The notes under the pieces are model-generated. The model saw only the letters and a program-made list of their open reading frames with translations. It searched no databases and was not told where the DNA came from. Both the position numbers and the translations under genes were made by a program. Shown one piece after another: positions 17,043-27,945 of a stretch of DNA of 64,000 nucleotides. Positions within the stretch are counted from its first letter, which is position 1. Every line of letters starts with the position of its first letter. The stretch is from NCBI RefSeq assembly GCF_002251735.1, contig NZ_NOXS01000035.1:252814-316813 (forward strand), written 5' to 3'. The DNA comes from Elstera cyanobacteriorum (lineage in GTDB: Bacteria > Pseudomonadota > Alphaproteobacteria > Elsterales > Elsteraceae).

Positions 17043-17080
17043 AAAAACAAAAACCCCCGGCACTCGCGCACCGGGGGTTT
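17043..17080 (-). terminator. Intrinsic terminator of the ilv operon
   Basis: On the minus strand a 9-bp perfect stem (AACCCCCGG/CCGGGGGTT, arms 17079-17071 and 17060-17052) is followed by TTTTTGTTTTTGG. It lies 27 bases after the ilvC stop and is one of the clearest terminators in the window. It separates ilvC from the AT-rich patch. Confidence 0.87.
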
Positions 17081-17106
17081 CGCATCGCAGCCCTAAGGCC
17101 GAAAGC

Positions 17107-18159
<1,053 letters not shown>

Positions 18160-18192
18160 CTATCGCGCGTTGCGCTACTTGAGGACGGTTGG

Positions 18193-18705
18193 CTAGAACC
18201 CGGCGGTTCCCCGCGAGATGGCGACAATCCCAGTGCGGCTGACCTCGACCAGCCCCAGCGGGGTCATCAGGGCAATGAAGGCGTTCACCTTCTCCTGGCT
18301 GCCCGTGATTTCGAAAACGAAGCTTTCGGTAGTGGAATCGATCACCCGCGTGCGGAAGACATCGGCGATGCGCAGCGATTCAACGCGCTTATCGCCCGTG
18401 CCCGCCACTTTCACCAGCGCCAGTTCGCGCTCCACATGCGGGCCTTCCGCCGTCAGATCGTGGACCTTATGCACCGGCACCAAGCGGCCAAGCTGGGCCT
18501 TGATCTGCTCGATCACCTGTTCGGTGCCGCTGGTGACGACGGTGATGCGCGACAGGTGGGCGGCTTGCTCCACCTCCGCCACGGTCAGGCTTTCGATATT
18601 ATAGCCCCGGCCCGAAAACAGGCCGACGACGCGCGCCAGAATACCCGGCTCGTTATCCACCAGCACGGCGATGGTGTGACGGTTAATCGGTTGCGGTTGC
18701 TTCAT
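18193..18705 (-). CDS. ilvH: Acetolactate synthase small (regulatory) subunit
   Basis: A 170-residue protein with an N-terminal ACT domain (HTIAVLVDNEPGILARVVGLFSGRGYNIESL) that binds valine for feedback inhibition, and a C-terminal ALS-ss domain (RELALVKVAGT, ITGSQEKVNAFIALM, EVSRTGIVAISRG). It associates with the large subunit encoded 55 bases upstream. Length is normal for the family. Confidence 0.95.
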   Translation of the reverse strand: MKQPQPINRHTIAVLVDNEPGILARVVGLFSGRGYNIESLTVAEVEQAAHLSRITVVTSGTEQVIEQIKAQLGRLVPVHKVHDLTAEGPHVERELALVKVAGTGDKRVESLRIADVFRTRVIDSTTESFVFEITGSQEKVNAFIALMTPLGLVEVSRTGIVAISRGTAGF

Positions 18706-18760
18706 GATACCCTGCGAAAAATCGGTCGAAACGGAAAACGGCGGCAGAAATGGGGAATGG

Positions 18761-20521
18761 TTAAACCAAAACCATCCCTTCTTCCGTCGTTACCGGGTCG
18801 GCCTTATCTTCCGGCCCCAGCAGCATTTCGTTATGCGCCGCGCCCGAGGGGATCATCGGGAAGCAGTTTTCCTTCTGATCGACGGCAATATCGGCGATCA
18901 CCGGGCCGGGATGGGCGATCATCTCGCGGATCACATCGTCAAGCTCGGTCATATCGGTCGCCCGCAGGCCGCGCGCGCCGAAGGCTTCCGCCAGTTTCAC
19001 GAAGTCCGGCAGGGCTTCGGAATAGCTTTCGGAATAGCGCCCGCCGTGCAGCAATTCCTGCCACTGGCGCACCATGCCCATATATTGATTGTTCAGAATG
19101 AACACTTTCACCGGCAGGCGGTACTGCACCAGGGTGCTCATTTCCTGAATATTCATCATGGCGGAAGCTTCGCCGGAAATATCCACCACCAGCGCATCGG
19201 GGTGGGCGATCTGCACGCCCATCGCCGACGGCAGGCCGTAGCCCATCGTGCCCAAACCGCCGGAGGTCATCCAATGGCGCGGGCTTTCGAAGCCGAAATG
19301 CTGGGCCGCCCACATTTGATGCTGACCGACTTCGGTGGTGATGAAGGTTTCGCGGCCCTTCGACAGATCCCACAGGCGGCGGATAGCGTGCTGCGGTTTA
19401 ATGATCGTGCCATTCGACCCATAGCGCAGCGAGTCGCGCTTGCGCCATTCAGTGATCTGGCCCCACCAGGGGGTGATGTCGCGGGCCTTGATCCCCCGCT
19501 CCTTCCAGCGGGCGATCAGCGCCTTCAGCACGGTCTTCACGTCGCCGATCATCGGCAGATCGACCATCACGGTTTTGTTGATCGAGCTGGGGTCGATATC
19601 GAGGTGGATTTTCTTGGAGTTCGGCGCAAAGGCGTTCAGGCGCCCGGTCACGCGGTCATCAAAGCGCGCGCCAATGTTGAACATCACATCGGCGCCATGC
19701 ATGGCAAGGTTCGACTCGTAGGTGCCGTGCATCCCCAGCATGCCCAGGAACTGCTTGTCCGACGCCGGGAAGGCCCCGAGGCCCATCAAGGTCAGCGTCA
19801 CCGGGAAGTTGGTCAGCTTGGCAAATTCCCGCAGCAGGGCCGACGCTTCGTCGCCCGAATTGATGATGCCGCCGCCGCCATAGATGATTGGGCGTTCCGC
19901 CGCCGCCAGCATGTCGATGGCCTGATCGATCACCGAAAGATCGGCATCAATGCGCGGACGGTAGGTCTTATGCACCACGCTATCCGGCGGCGTATAGGGG
20001 CCGGTTGCGAACTGCACGTCTTTCGGCAGATCAATCACCACCGGGCCGGGGCGGCCGCTGCGGGCGACATAGAACGCCTCGTGCACTGTGCGGGCGAGGT
20101 TGTTCACGTCCTTCACCAAGTAATTATGCTTGGTGCAGGGGCGCGTGATGCCCGTGGTATCGCATTCCTGGAAGGCATCATTGCCGATCAAATGGGTCGG
20201 CACCTGACCGGTCAGGCAGACCAGCGGGATCGAATCCATCAAGGCATCGGTCAGGCCGGTCACGGCATTGGTGGCGCCAGGGCCGGAGGTGACCAGCACG
20301 CAGCCGACTTTGCCGGTCGAACGGGCATAGCCCTCCGCCGCATGCACCGCCGCCTGTTCGTGCCGAACGAGGATGTGGCGAATCGCGTTCTGCTGGAAAA
20401 GAGCGTCGTAAATCGGAAGGACCGCACCACCAGGGTAGCCGAAGATTACTTCTACGCCCTGGTCCTTCAGTGCCTTCAAAACGATTTCAGCCCCGGTCAG
20501 CATCTCCCGCGTGTCGCTCAT
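18761..20521 (-). CDS. ilvI: Acetolactate synthase large (catalytic) subunit
   Basis: A 586-residue TPP- and FAD-dependent enzyme making acetolactate and acetohydroxybutyrate. It has VIFGYPGGAVLPIYDALF, the catalytic Glu in RHEQAAVHAAEGYAR, GPGATNAVTGLTDA, and the TPP site GDISGEAS-like VVDISGEASAMMN with NNQYMGMVRQWQ. In most relatives the TPP motif begins GDG; here the equivalent is DISGEAS, as in several bacterial IlvI proteins. The ATG at 20521 has GAGGAG upstream; a GTG four codons earlier lies too near that site. Confidence 0.96.
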   Translation of the reverse strand: MSDTREMLTGAEIVLKALKDQGVEVIFGYPGGAVLPIYDALFQQNAIRHILVRHEQAAVHAAEGYARSTGKVGCVLVTSGPGATNAVTGLTDALMDSIPLVCLTGQVPTHLIGNDAFQECDTTGITRPCTKHNYLVKDVNNLARTVHEAFYVARSGRPGPVVIDLPKDVQFATGPYTPPDSVVHKTYRPRIDADLSVIDQAIDMLAAAERPIIYGGGGIINSGDEASALLREFAKLTNFPVTLTLMGLGAFPASDKQFLGMLGMHGTYESNLAMHGADVMFNIGARFDDRVTGRLNAFAPNSKKIHLDIDPSSINKTVMVDLPMIGDVKTVLKALIARWKERGIKARDITPWWGQITEWRKRDSLRYGSNGTIIKPQHAIRRLWDLSKGRETFITTEVGQHQMWAAQHFGFESPRHWMTSGGLGTMGYGLPSAMGVQIAHPDALVVDISGEASAMMNIQEMSTLVQYRLPVKVFILNNQYMGMVRQWQELLHGGRYSESYSEALPDFVKLAEAFGARGLRATDMTELDDVIREMIAHPGPVIADIAVDQKENCFPMIPSGAAHNEMLLGPEDKADPVTTEEGMVLV

Positions 20522-20551
20522 GACACTCCTCACTTCGTTAAAACTCTCTCT

Positions 20552-20586
20552 CCCGCCGGGTGGCGGGGACAGCCTGAAATTTCAGG
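20552..20586 (-). promoter_or_regulatory. ilvI leader: palindrome and small hairpin
   Basis: Between miaA and ilvI lie a perfect 14-base palindrome CCTGAAATTTCAGG (20573-20586) and, nearer ilvI, a CCCGCC-GGGT-GGCGGG hairpin (20552-20567). The palindrome could be an operator and the hairpin an attenuator or a miaA terminator. No Ile/Val/Leu-rich leader peptide was found, so classical attenuation is not supported. Confidence 0.3.
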
Positions 20587-20611
20587 GAAACAGACGCTAT
20601 GCGGGCCAGGG

Positions 20612-21556
20612 TCAGCCGGTCAAGCTGGTTTTGGACATGATCGACAAGATTTGATGCATAGCTTGATCATAATCTTGCGGATTCACGGTAAGGGCTTGGG
20701 AAAGCTGGTGCTTAAACCAGGTGGTTTGCCGTTTGGCGTACTGACGACTCGCGGCCTGCGCGAGGGTCATGGCATCGGGCAGGGCGATTTCCCCGCGTAG
20801 ATGCGCCAACAACTCTGGCACGCCTAAGGCTTTTCGCAAGGGCGCATCGCGCGGCAGATCGGGCAGCAGGGTTGCGAATTGCGCAACCTCCTCTAAAGCC
20901 CCCTGCGCCATCATCGCCTCGAACCGGCGATTGATACGGTCATAAAGCCACGCCCGGTCGGGCGCCAGGACCACCGGAATAAACTCATATCCCTCCGGCG
21001 GGCCGGAGCGCGGCGCGTCGATGAAGCGGCTAAAGGGGGTGCCGGTCGCGGCCCAGACTTCGTAAGCGCGCTTGACCCGCTGGCTGTCCGAGGGGCGCAA
21101 CCGTTCGGCGCTGGCAGGATCGACGGCGGCAAGCCGGGCGTGAAAGCCCAACGCCCCCTCTGCCGCGTGCAGGGCCGCCACTTCCTCGCGAATCGTGGGC
21201 GGCACCTGCGGCATATCGGCAAAGCCTTCCATCAGCGCCTTCATATAAAGGCCGGTGCCGCCGACCAGCAGCGCGGGCGTCTCGTCCAGCCCGTCAAGCA
21301 GTTCCACCACCTGCGCCCGCCAGCTTTCCGCCGTCGCCGCCGCCGCCGTCGAAAGATGACCATAAAGCGCGTGGGGGGCGCGCGCCTCCTCCTCCCGGCT
21401 GGGGCGGGCGGTGATCAGCCGCAGTTCCTGATAAAGCTGCATCGAATCGGCATTGACGATCACGGCGCCCGTCGCCTCCGCCACCGCCACTGCAAGAGCG
21501 GACTTGCCGCTCGCCGTCGGTCCCGCCAGGATGAGCCGCTTTTTGACGCCCTTCAT
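20612..21556 (-). CDS. miaA: tRNA dimethylallyltransferase
   Basis: A 314-residue enzyme that adds an isopentenyl group to A37 of tRNAs reading U-starting codons. It begins with the P-loop LILAGPTASGKSALAVAVAE, followed by VINADSMQLYQELRLITARPS, LVGGTGLYMKALMEG and the C-terminal region ASRQYAKRQTTWFKHQ (the RRQ/KRQ-TWF motif). The ATG at 21556 has GGAAG seven bases upstream and is preferred over the GTG one codon earlier. Its start is 12 bases from the divergent serB start. It precedes ilvI on the same strand by 90 bases. Confidence 0.95.
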   Translation of the reverse strand: MKGVKKRLILAGPTASGKSALAVAVAEATGAVIVNADSMQLYQELRLITARPSREEEARAPHALYGHLSTAAAATAESWRAQVVELLDGLDETPALLVGGTGLYMKALMEGFADMPQVPPTIREEVAALHAAEGALGFHARLAAVDPASAERLRPSDSQRVKRAYEVWAATGTPFSRFIDAPRSGPPEGYEFIPVVLAPDRAWLYDRINRRFEAMMAQGALEEVAQFATLLPDLPRDAPLRKALGVPELLAHLRGEIALPDAMTLAQAASRQYAKRQTTWFKHQLSQALTVNPQDYDQAMHQILSIMSKTSLTG

Positions 21557-21568
21557 CACGAGTCTTCC

Positions 21569-22456
21569 ATGTCCTTCGCTCTGGTCCTCAGCACTGCACC
21601 GACGACGCCCGCCCTGACCGCCGATCTGGTTGCCGCCGCTGCGGCTGCCGCCGGTCTGCCTGCCGACGCCGCGCGCTGGCTGTTCCCGGATGTCGCCGCC
21701 GAACTGCCCGTCGCGGCAGCCGTCGATCTTGCCGCCGTGCGCGCCGCTTTAGGCAATGCCCCCATCGACGCCAATCTGGTGGAAACCGACGGGCGGCGCA
21801 AACGCCTGTTGGTCGCCGATATGGAATCGACCCTGATTGAGAATGAAATGCTGGACGATCTGGCCGCCGAAATCGGCATCGGCCCGCAGATCGCCGCGAT
21901 TACCGAAAAATCCATGCGCGGCGAAGTCGATTTCGCCCAAAGCGTGCGCGAACGGGTGGCCCTGCTGACCGATCTTCCGCTCAGCATTATGGAAACCTGC
22001 GCCGCCCGTATCCGCGTGATGCCCGGCGCGAAAAGCCTGATCGCCACCATGGCCGCCCACGGCGCGCGCTGCGTGATTGCGACCGGCGGCTTCGGCTATT
22101 TCGCCCATCCCGTCGCCGATGATCTTGGCTGCCACGAGGTCCATTGCAATCATCTGGAAGTCGCCGCCGATGGCACCCGGTTAACGGGCCGCCTGATCGA
22201 CCCGATCTTCGACCGCGCCGCCAAGCGCCACACGTTAGAGGGCGCCGCCGCCGATCTTGGCCTTCCGCTGTCGGCAACCCTGGCGGTCGGCGATGGGGCG
22301 AATGATCTCGATATGCTGTCGGTCGCCGGGTTTGGGGTGGCTTTTCGCGCCAAACCCATCGTTTCGGCAGCGGCGAAACTCGCGCTCAGCCACTCCGACC
22401 TAACCGGCCTGCTGTTCCTACAGGGCTATACGGCGAGCGACATCACCCGCGACTAA
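21569..22456 (+). CDS. serB: Phosphoserine phosphatase
   Basis: A 295-residue HAD-superfamily enzyme, last step of serine synthesis. The N-terminal part is the usual variable SerB extension. HAD motif I reads LLVADMESTLIENEM: the nucleophile Asp is kept, but the second Asp of DxDxT is Glu. Motif II lies in CVIATGGFGYFAHPVA and motifs III/IV in KRHTLEG and AVGDGANDLDML, with a Gly-Asp-Gly-Ala-Asn-Asp acidic end. It starts 12 bases from divergent miaA and has no Shine-Dalgarno site, so its transcript may be leaderless. serA follows, so the two form a serine unit. Confidence 0.93.
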   Translation: MSFALVLSTAPTTPALTADLVAAAAAAAGLPADAARWLFPDVAAELPVAAAVDLAAVRAALGNAPIDANLVETDGRRKRLLVADMESTLIENEMLDDLAAEIGIGPQIAAITEKSMRGEVDFAQSVRERVALLTDLPLSIMETCAARIRVMPGAKSLIATMAAHGARCVIATGGFGYFAHPVADDLGCHEVHCNHLEVAADGTRLTGRLIDPIFDRAAKRHTLEGAAADLGLPLSATLAVGDGANDLDMLSVAGFGVAFRAKPIVSAAAKLALSHSDLTGLLFLQGYTASDITRD

Positions 22457-22584
22457 CGATAGAAACTTGCCGGAACGCCGGGGTGCGCAGCAAAAAACGC
22501 AATTGGCACCCGGCGCGAACGGTTCAATAACGTCTGCCTGATCGAAGATCGCGCCTGCGCGGCCGCCAACAAAAGGTTTTGAGA

Positions 22585-23817
22585 ATGACCCGGCACTCCC
22601 TTGCCAAAGACAAGATCCGCGTCCTGTTCCTCGAAGGCGTTCACCAGAGCGCGGTCGAAGAGTTCCGCCGCAATGGCTATACGCAAATCGAACAGCTTAA
22701 GGTCGCCCTCGACGAAGCGGAATTGATCGAAAAGATCCAGGGCGTTCATATCCTCGGCATTCGCTCGCGCACGCGGATCACCGATAAGGTGCTGGCCGCC
22801 GCCAACCGGCTGCTGACCATCGGCTGCTTCTGCATCGGCACCAATCAGGTCTCGCTGAATACAGCGCGCAAGGCGGGGATTCCGGTCTTCAACGCCCCCT
22901 ATTCCAACACCCGGTCGGTGGCGGAACTGGTGATCGGCGAAATCATCATGCTGCTGCGCCGCATCCCGGAAAAATCCCGCGCCTGCCATGACGGCGCTTG
23001 GGATAAGTCCGCCACCAATTCCTTCGAATTGCGCGGCAAGACCCTGGGCCTCGTCGGCTACGGCCATATCGGCACCCAGCTTTCGGTACTGGCCGAGGCG
23101 ATGGGCATGAAAGTGCGCTTCTTCGATATCGAAAAGAAGCTGGCGCTTGGCAATGCCCAGCCCTGCGCGACGTTGGAAGAACTGCTGGGCGTCGCCGATG
23201 TGGTCAGCCTGCACGTTCCGTCGACCCCGCAGACGAAGAATATGTTCGGTGCGGAGCAGGTGAAGGCGATGAAGCCCGGCTCCTACCTCATCAACGCCTC
23301 GCGCGGTAGCGTCGTCGATATTGATGCGCTCGCCCAAGGGCTGAAGAGCGGCCATCTGCTCGGCGCCGCCATCGACGTGTTCCCGAAGGAGCCTGCGTCG
23401 AACGGCGAAGAATTTGTCAGCCCGCTGCGCGGTTTGGAAAACGTCATTCTAACCCCGCATATCGGCGGATCGACCCAGGAAGCCCAGGAAAACATCGGCC
23501 TCGAAGTCGCCGAAAAGCTGATCAAATATTCCGACAATGGCTCGACGGTCGGCGCGGTGAACTTCGTCGAAGTCTCGCTGCCGGTGAAGGCGGGCGGCAC
23601 GCGCTTCCTGCATATCCATTCGAACGTGCCGGGCGTGCTGCGCAAGGTAAACGAGGTCTTCTCGCAGAGCGAACTCAACATCTCCGCCCAATATCTGCAA
23701 ACCGACCCGGAAGTTGGTTTCGTCGTCGTCGATGTCGAAGGCGCGGTCGATGAAACCGCCGTCTTGCAGCAGTTGCAGGAAATCGACGGCACCATCCGCG
23801 TGCGTTTCCTGTATTAG
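22585..23817 (+). CDS. serA: D-3-phosphoglycerate dehydrogenase
   Basis: A 410-residue enzyme of the E. coli type (short form with ACT domain) for the first step of serine synthesis. The NAD site is LGLVGYGHIGTQLSVLAEAMGM, the catalytic Arg lies in NASRGSVVDIDAL, and the Glu/His pair in IDVFPKEP and TPHIGGSTQEAQ. The ACT domain (TRFLHIHSNVPGVLRKVNEVF onward, residues about 335-410) senses serine. The ATG at 22585 follows AAGG by eight bases. A 128-base gap with a loose GC hairpin separates it from serB. Confidence 0.96.
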   Translation: MTRHSLAKDKIRVLFLEGVHQSAVEEFRRNGYTQIEQLKVALDEAELIEKIQGVHILGIRSRTRITDKVLAAANRLLTIGCFCIGTNQVSLNTARKAGIPVFNAPYSNTRSVAELVIGEIIMLLRRIPEKSRACHDGAWDKSATNSFELRGKTLGLVGYGHIGTQLSVLAEAMGMKVRFFDIEKKLALGNAQPCATLEELLGVADVVSLHVPSTPQTKNMFGAEQVKAMKPGSYLINASRGSVVDIDALAQGLKSGHLLGAAIDVFPKEPASNGEEFVSPLRGLENVILTPHIGGSTQEAQENIGLEVAEKLIKYSDNGSTVGAVNFVEVSLPVKAGGTRFLHIHSNVPGVLRKVNEVFSQSELNISAQYLQTDPEVGFVVVDVEGAVDETAVLQQLQEIDGTIRVRFLY

Positions 23818-23894
23818 TCCTAACGAAAATTCACCCCCGGTGCGGGGATACCGCGCGGCTCATCCGCCTATAACTTCTTAGAAAGGAAGTCTGG

Positions 23895-24503
23895 GTGAGC
23901 CTGCGCAAAACCGACGTGGATGCCGATTTCGACCAAGCCGCCCTGGTGGCGGGGGAGGAAAAGGCCTGGGGACGCTTCATCGCCCGCTTTACCCGGGTGG
24001 TCGCCGCCGCCATCCGCACGGTCCCCGGCATCGGCACCCCTGGACGCGGCGAGCCGGGCGATCTGGTGCAGGATGTTTTCGTTAAGCTGCTGGCCGACGA
24101 CCGCCGCTTGCTGAAAACCTACGACCCCGCCCGTGCCGCACCGGCCACTTGGCTAACGCTGGTTTCCCGCTCGATCGCCCGTGACCGGCTGCGCGCCAAA
24201 CAGCTTCCCGGTGTGCCAATTGACGATGTGCCGGAAAGCGCCTTTGCCGTCGAACCCGATTTGCCTGCGGAAAAAGTGCAAATCCCACCCGGGCTCCTGT
24301 CGCCTCGGCAGGAACTGATCCTGAGCCTTCTCTATGATCAAGATATGGATGTGGCCGAAGCCGCCGCGTTTTTGCAGGTGGAGGCGCAGACCATCCGCTC
24401 CATGCACCATAAGGCGCTGACCAAACTGCGCGCCCATTTCGCCGCCGCTACGACCGGTGGGGATGAAACCACCGCCCCATCCCTACAACGGGATAGGAGA
24501 TGA
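23895..24503 (+). CDS. Sigma-70 family (ECF-type) sigma factor
   Basis: A 202-residue sigma factor with region 2 (EPGDLVQDVFVKLLADDRRLLKTYD, ATWLTLVSRSIARDRLRAKQ) and region 4 (LSPRQELILSLLYDQDMDVAEAAAFLQVEAQTIRSMHHKALTKLR, in two parts around residues 135-180). The gene begins at GTG with AAGGAAG upstream. Its stop overlaps the region preceding a small membrane protein that looks like its anti-sigma factor. A loose leader with AT-rich patches (23870-23893) may hold an autoregulated promoter. The inducing signal is unknown. Confidence 0.88.
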   Translation: MSLRKTDVDADFDQAALVAGEEKAWGRFIARFTRVVAAAIRTVPGIGTPGRGEPGDLVQDVFVKLLADDRRLLKTYDPARAAPATWLTLVSRSIARDRLRAKQLPGVPIDDVPESAFAVEPDLPAEKVQIPPGLLSPRQELILSLLYDQDMDVAEAAAFLQVEAQTIRSMHHKALTKLRAHFAAATTGGDETTAPSLQRDRR

Positions 24504-24505
24504 GA

Positions 24506-24928
24506 ATGACCCGCCGCACGCCCTTTCCCGAGATGCCGCCGTCCGACGCCGATCAGGCCCGGGCTTTATGGCAAAATTACCGCCGCCGCAGCGCCCCGGT
24601 CGCCGAGGCACCGGGCGTGATGGATCTGGCCGCCTATGCCGACGGAAAACTGCGCGGCGCGGCGCGGGACCGGGTGGAAGCCTATCTGGCCCGCCATCCC
24701 CAAGCCTTGGCCGATGTCATCGCCGCGCGCCGGGGGACCGCACCTACCGCCAAACCGTCGCTTGGGATGCGGCTGGGGCTTGCCGACCGCATCGGCTGGG
24801 GCGCCGCGCTCTGCGGGTTCTGCCTCGCCCTCTGGCTTGGCTTTGCCACCGGCGAGCAGGTCGCCAGCGCCGAAAGCGATGCCTATGCCCTCTATACCGC
24901 CGCAGGGGAGGATAATGTCGATCTTTAG
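24506..24928 (+). CDS. Putative anti-sigma factor with one membrane helix
   Basis: A 140-residue protein. The N-terminal half is cytoplasmic and contains VMDLAAYADGKLRGAARDRVEAYLARHPQ, an arrangement like the zinc-less anti-sigma domains that start LxAYxDGxL. A single hydrophobic helix follows (WGAALCGFCLALWLGFATG, about residues 98-116), then a short acidic outer tail. Location right after the sigma gene supports an anti-sigma role, which is inference. The ATG at 24506 has AGGAG six bases upstream; an ATG at 24500 overlaps the sigma stop but sits on that site. The end overlaps the next gene by 14 bases. Confidence 0.72.
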   Translation: MTRRTPFPEMPPSDADQARALWQNYRRRSAPVAEAPGVMDLAAYADGKLRGAARDRVEAYLARHPQALADVIAARRGTAPTAKPSLGMRLGLADRIGWGAALCGFCLALWLGFATGEQVASAESDAYALYTAAGEDNVDL

Positions 24929-25466
24929 CCGCCTACCGCCCTGGCGCCGTGCCCTACCTTGGGTGCTGCTGGTCATTTCCCTGGGGTTCAACCTTGCCTT
25001 CTTTCTCGGTCAGCGCTGGCACGATCGGTTTTTGGCCGAGATCGAGCCGAATATCATCGAACGCGCCAAGCTGACGCCGGAACAGGGCGAGGCTTTCAAA
25101 CAAATGCGCGCCCGCGTGCTCGCCGAACTCATTGCCACCGGCAGGGAAGGGTCGCGCCGGGCGGGGCTGATCTGGGACGATCTCAAAGAAGCGCCCGTAG
25201 ACCGGCCCGCCGCCGAACGCGCGATGCGCGAGATGGGCGAACGCCGCCTGCAAGCGCAGGCCCGCGTGCTGGATGACGTAATCCGCTATCTCGACAGCCT
25301 GCCGCCCGATCAGCGTGCGGAGGTGGTGGAGGCCGTCCGCCGCCGCGATCCGCTGACCCGCACCCTGCTGTTTGGCCCTGGCGGCCTGCCGCGTCCGCCC
25401 CGGGCGCCGGGTAGCCCCGGGGCACCGCCCCCCCCTCCTCCTCCAGCCGGTCCGGTGCCGCAATGA
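24915..25466 (+). CDS. Periplasmic heavy-metal-sensor-like protein (CpxP/Spy/ZraP type)
   Basis: A 183-residue protein with an N-terminal membrane anchor (WVLLVISLGFNLAFFLG, residues 13-29) and a helical outer domain. KLTPEQGEAFKQMRARVLAELIATG and AERAMREMGERRLQAQARVLDDVIRYLDSLPPDQRAEVVEAV fit the metal-resistance/Spy family with its LTPEQ and LPPDQR signatures. The last 25 residues are Pro/Gly-rich (GAPPPPPPPAGPVPQ). It probably senses metals or envelope stress upstream of the sigma/anti-sigma pair. Start and stop overlap the neighbouring genes, so the four genes are one operon. Confidence 0.78.
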   Translation: MSIFSRLPPWRRALPWVLLVISLGFNLAFFLGQRWHDRFLAEIEPNIIERAKLTPEQGEAFKQMRARVLAELIATGREGSRRAGLIWDDLKEAPVDRPAAERAMREMGERRLQAQARVLDDVIRYLDSLPPDQRAEVVEAVRRRDPLTRTLLFGPGGLPRPPRAPGSPGAPPPPPPPAGPVPQ

Positions 25467-25744
25467 CAGCTTTTTCCGACTCTTCCCGGCAGACCTATGC
25501 CCCCGGACGTGTCAGCGCCGACGCCCTCGACCCGACCCGCTTGGTCAAACGCTCCGTCGTCGTTGCCGGGCATCGCACCAGTGTTTCGCTGGAAGACGCT
25601 TTTTGGTCGGAACTGCGCCGCGTTGCGACCGCGCGCCGCTGTAGCATCAACGCCCTGATCGCCGAGGTGGACGAGGGCCGCTCCGGCAATCTCTCCTCCG
25701 CCATCCGCGTGTTCCTGCTGCTGAACCGCGTGAAGGACGAGTAG
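25463..25744 (+). CDS. Ribbon-helix-helix protein (RHH_4-like)
   Basis: A 93-residue protein. LVKRSVVVAGHRTSVSLEDAFWSELRRVATARRCSINALIAEVDEG (about residues 27-72, quoted in outline: VVVAGHRTSVSLE strand then two helices) matches ribbon-helix-helix proteins of the DUF4415/RHH_4 class found across alphaproteobacteria. The end is SSAIRVFLLLNRVKDE. It may be a DNA-binding regulator of this operon or a global one. The ATG overlaps the previous stop (ATGA). It is the last gene before the tandem repeat elements. Confidence 0.78.
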   Translation: MTAFSDSSRQTYAPGRVSADALDPTRLVKRSVVVAGHRTSVSLEDAFWSELRRVATARRCSINALIAEVDEGRSGNLSSAIRVFLLLNRVKDE

Positions 25745-25745
25745 T

Positions 25746-25828
25746 TTTTTGCCCTCAAGCGCCGGGCGGGTTTCTCCGAAACCCTTGGCTTCCGCGCCAT
25801 AAGGCGCGCGGCGCAGTCGCGCCGTCGG
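25746..25828 (-). repeat. Dispersed palindromic repeat, copy 1
   Basis: The first 63 bases (25746-25808) are identical to 25833-25895. The extension to 25828 contains GCGCGACTGCGCC, which is also found in the copy at 48578-48650 in the opposite orientation. Within the unit are two short inverted repeats: GGGTTTCTCCGAAACCC and GCGCCATAAGGCGC. It starts one base after the stop codon of the RHH gene, so it may form the 3' end of that transcript. Confidence 0.8.
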
Positions 25829-25832
25829 TTAA

Positions 25833-25895
25833 TTTTTGCCCTCAAGCGCCGGGCGGGTTTCTCCGAAACCCTTGGCTTCCGCGCCATAAGGCGCG
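25833..25895 (-). repeat. Dispersed palindromic repeat, copy 2
   Basis: A 63-base perfect duplicate of 25746-25808, separated from it by 24 bases that belong to copy 1. It ends 42 bases before the uup start. Perfect identity implies recent duplication or gene conversion. Confidence 0.8.
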
Positions 25896-25937
25896 TGGGC
25901 CATTGACCTTCCGACGGACGACGGTTAAATCCGGCGC

Positions 25938-27779
<1,842 letters not shown>

Positions 27780-27945
27780 CCTTTTTTTAAGGCGATATTG
27801 ACATCTTGTTAATCCTAAGAGGCAATTTCTTATTAACAAAACCTTAATATGAGCTTTATGCTTAAATTGTTTTGACGTCTTGCGCAGTTGTCCCGAACAG
27901 GATAGGCTTCTGGCTGGATTTATCTTGCCTCATGGAAGCGGCCAC

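Noticed and set aside
18704-20800. A plus-strand open frame opposite ilvI
   Set aside because: ilvI on the minus strand explains the region; the plus-strand product has no recognisable domain and the composition of a shadow frame.
22479-22520. Loose GC hairpin between serB and serA
   Set aside because: A bulged 6-bp stem with an 18-base loop is unlikely to be functional.
27798-27826. TTGACA with a possible -10 in the EAL gene leader
   Set aside because: The hexamer 17 bases downstream is GGCAAT, a poor -10; the region is merely AT-rich.
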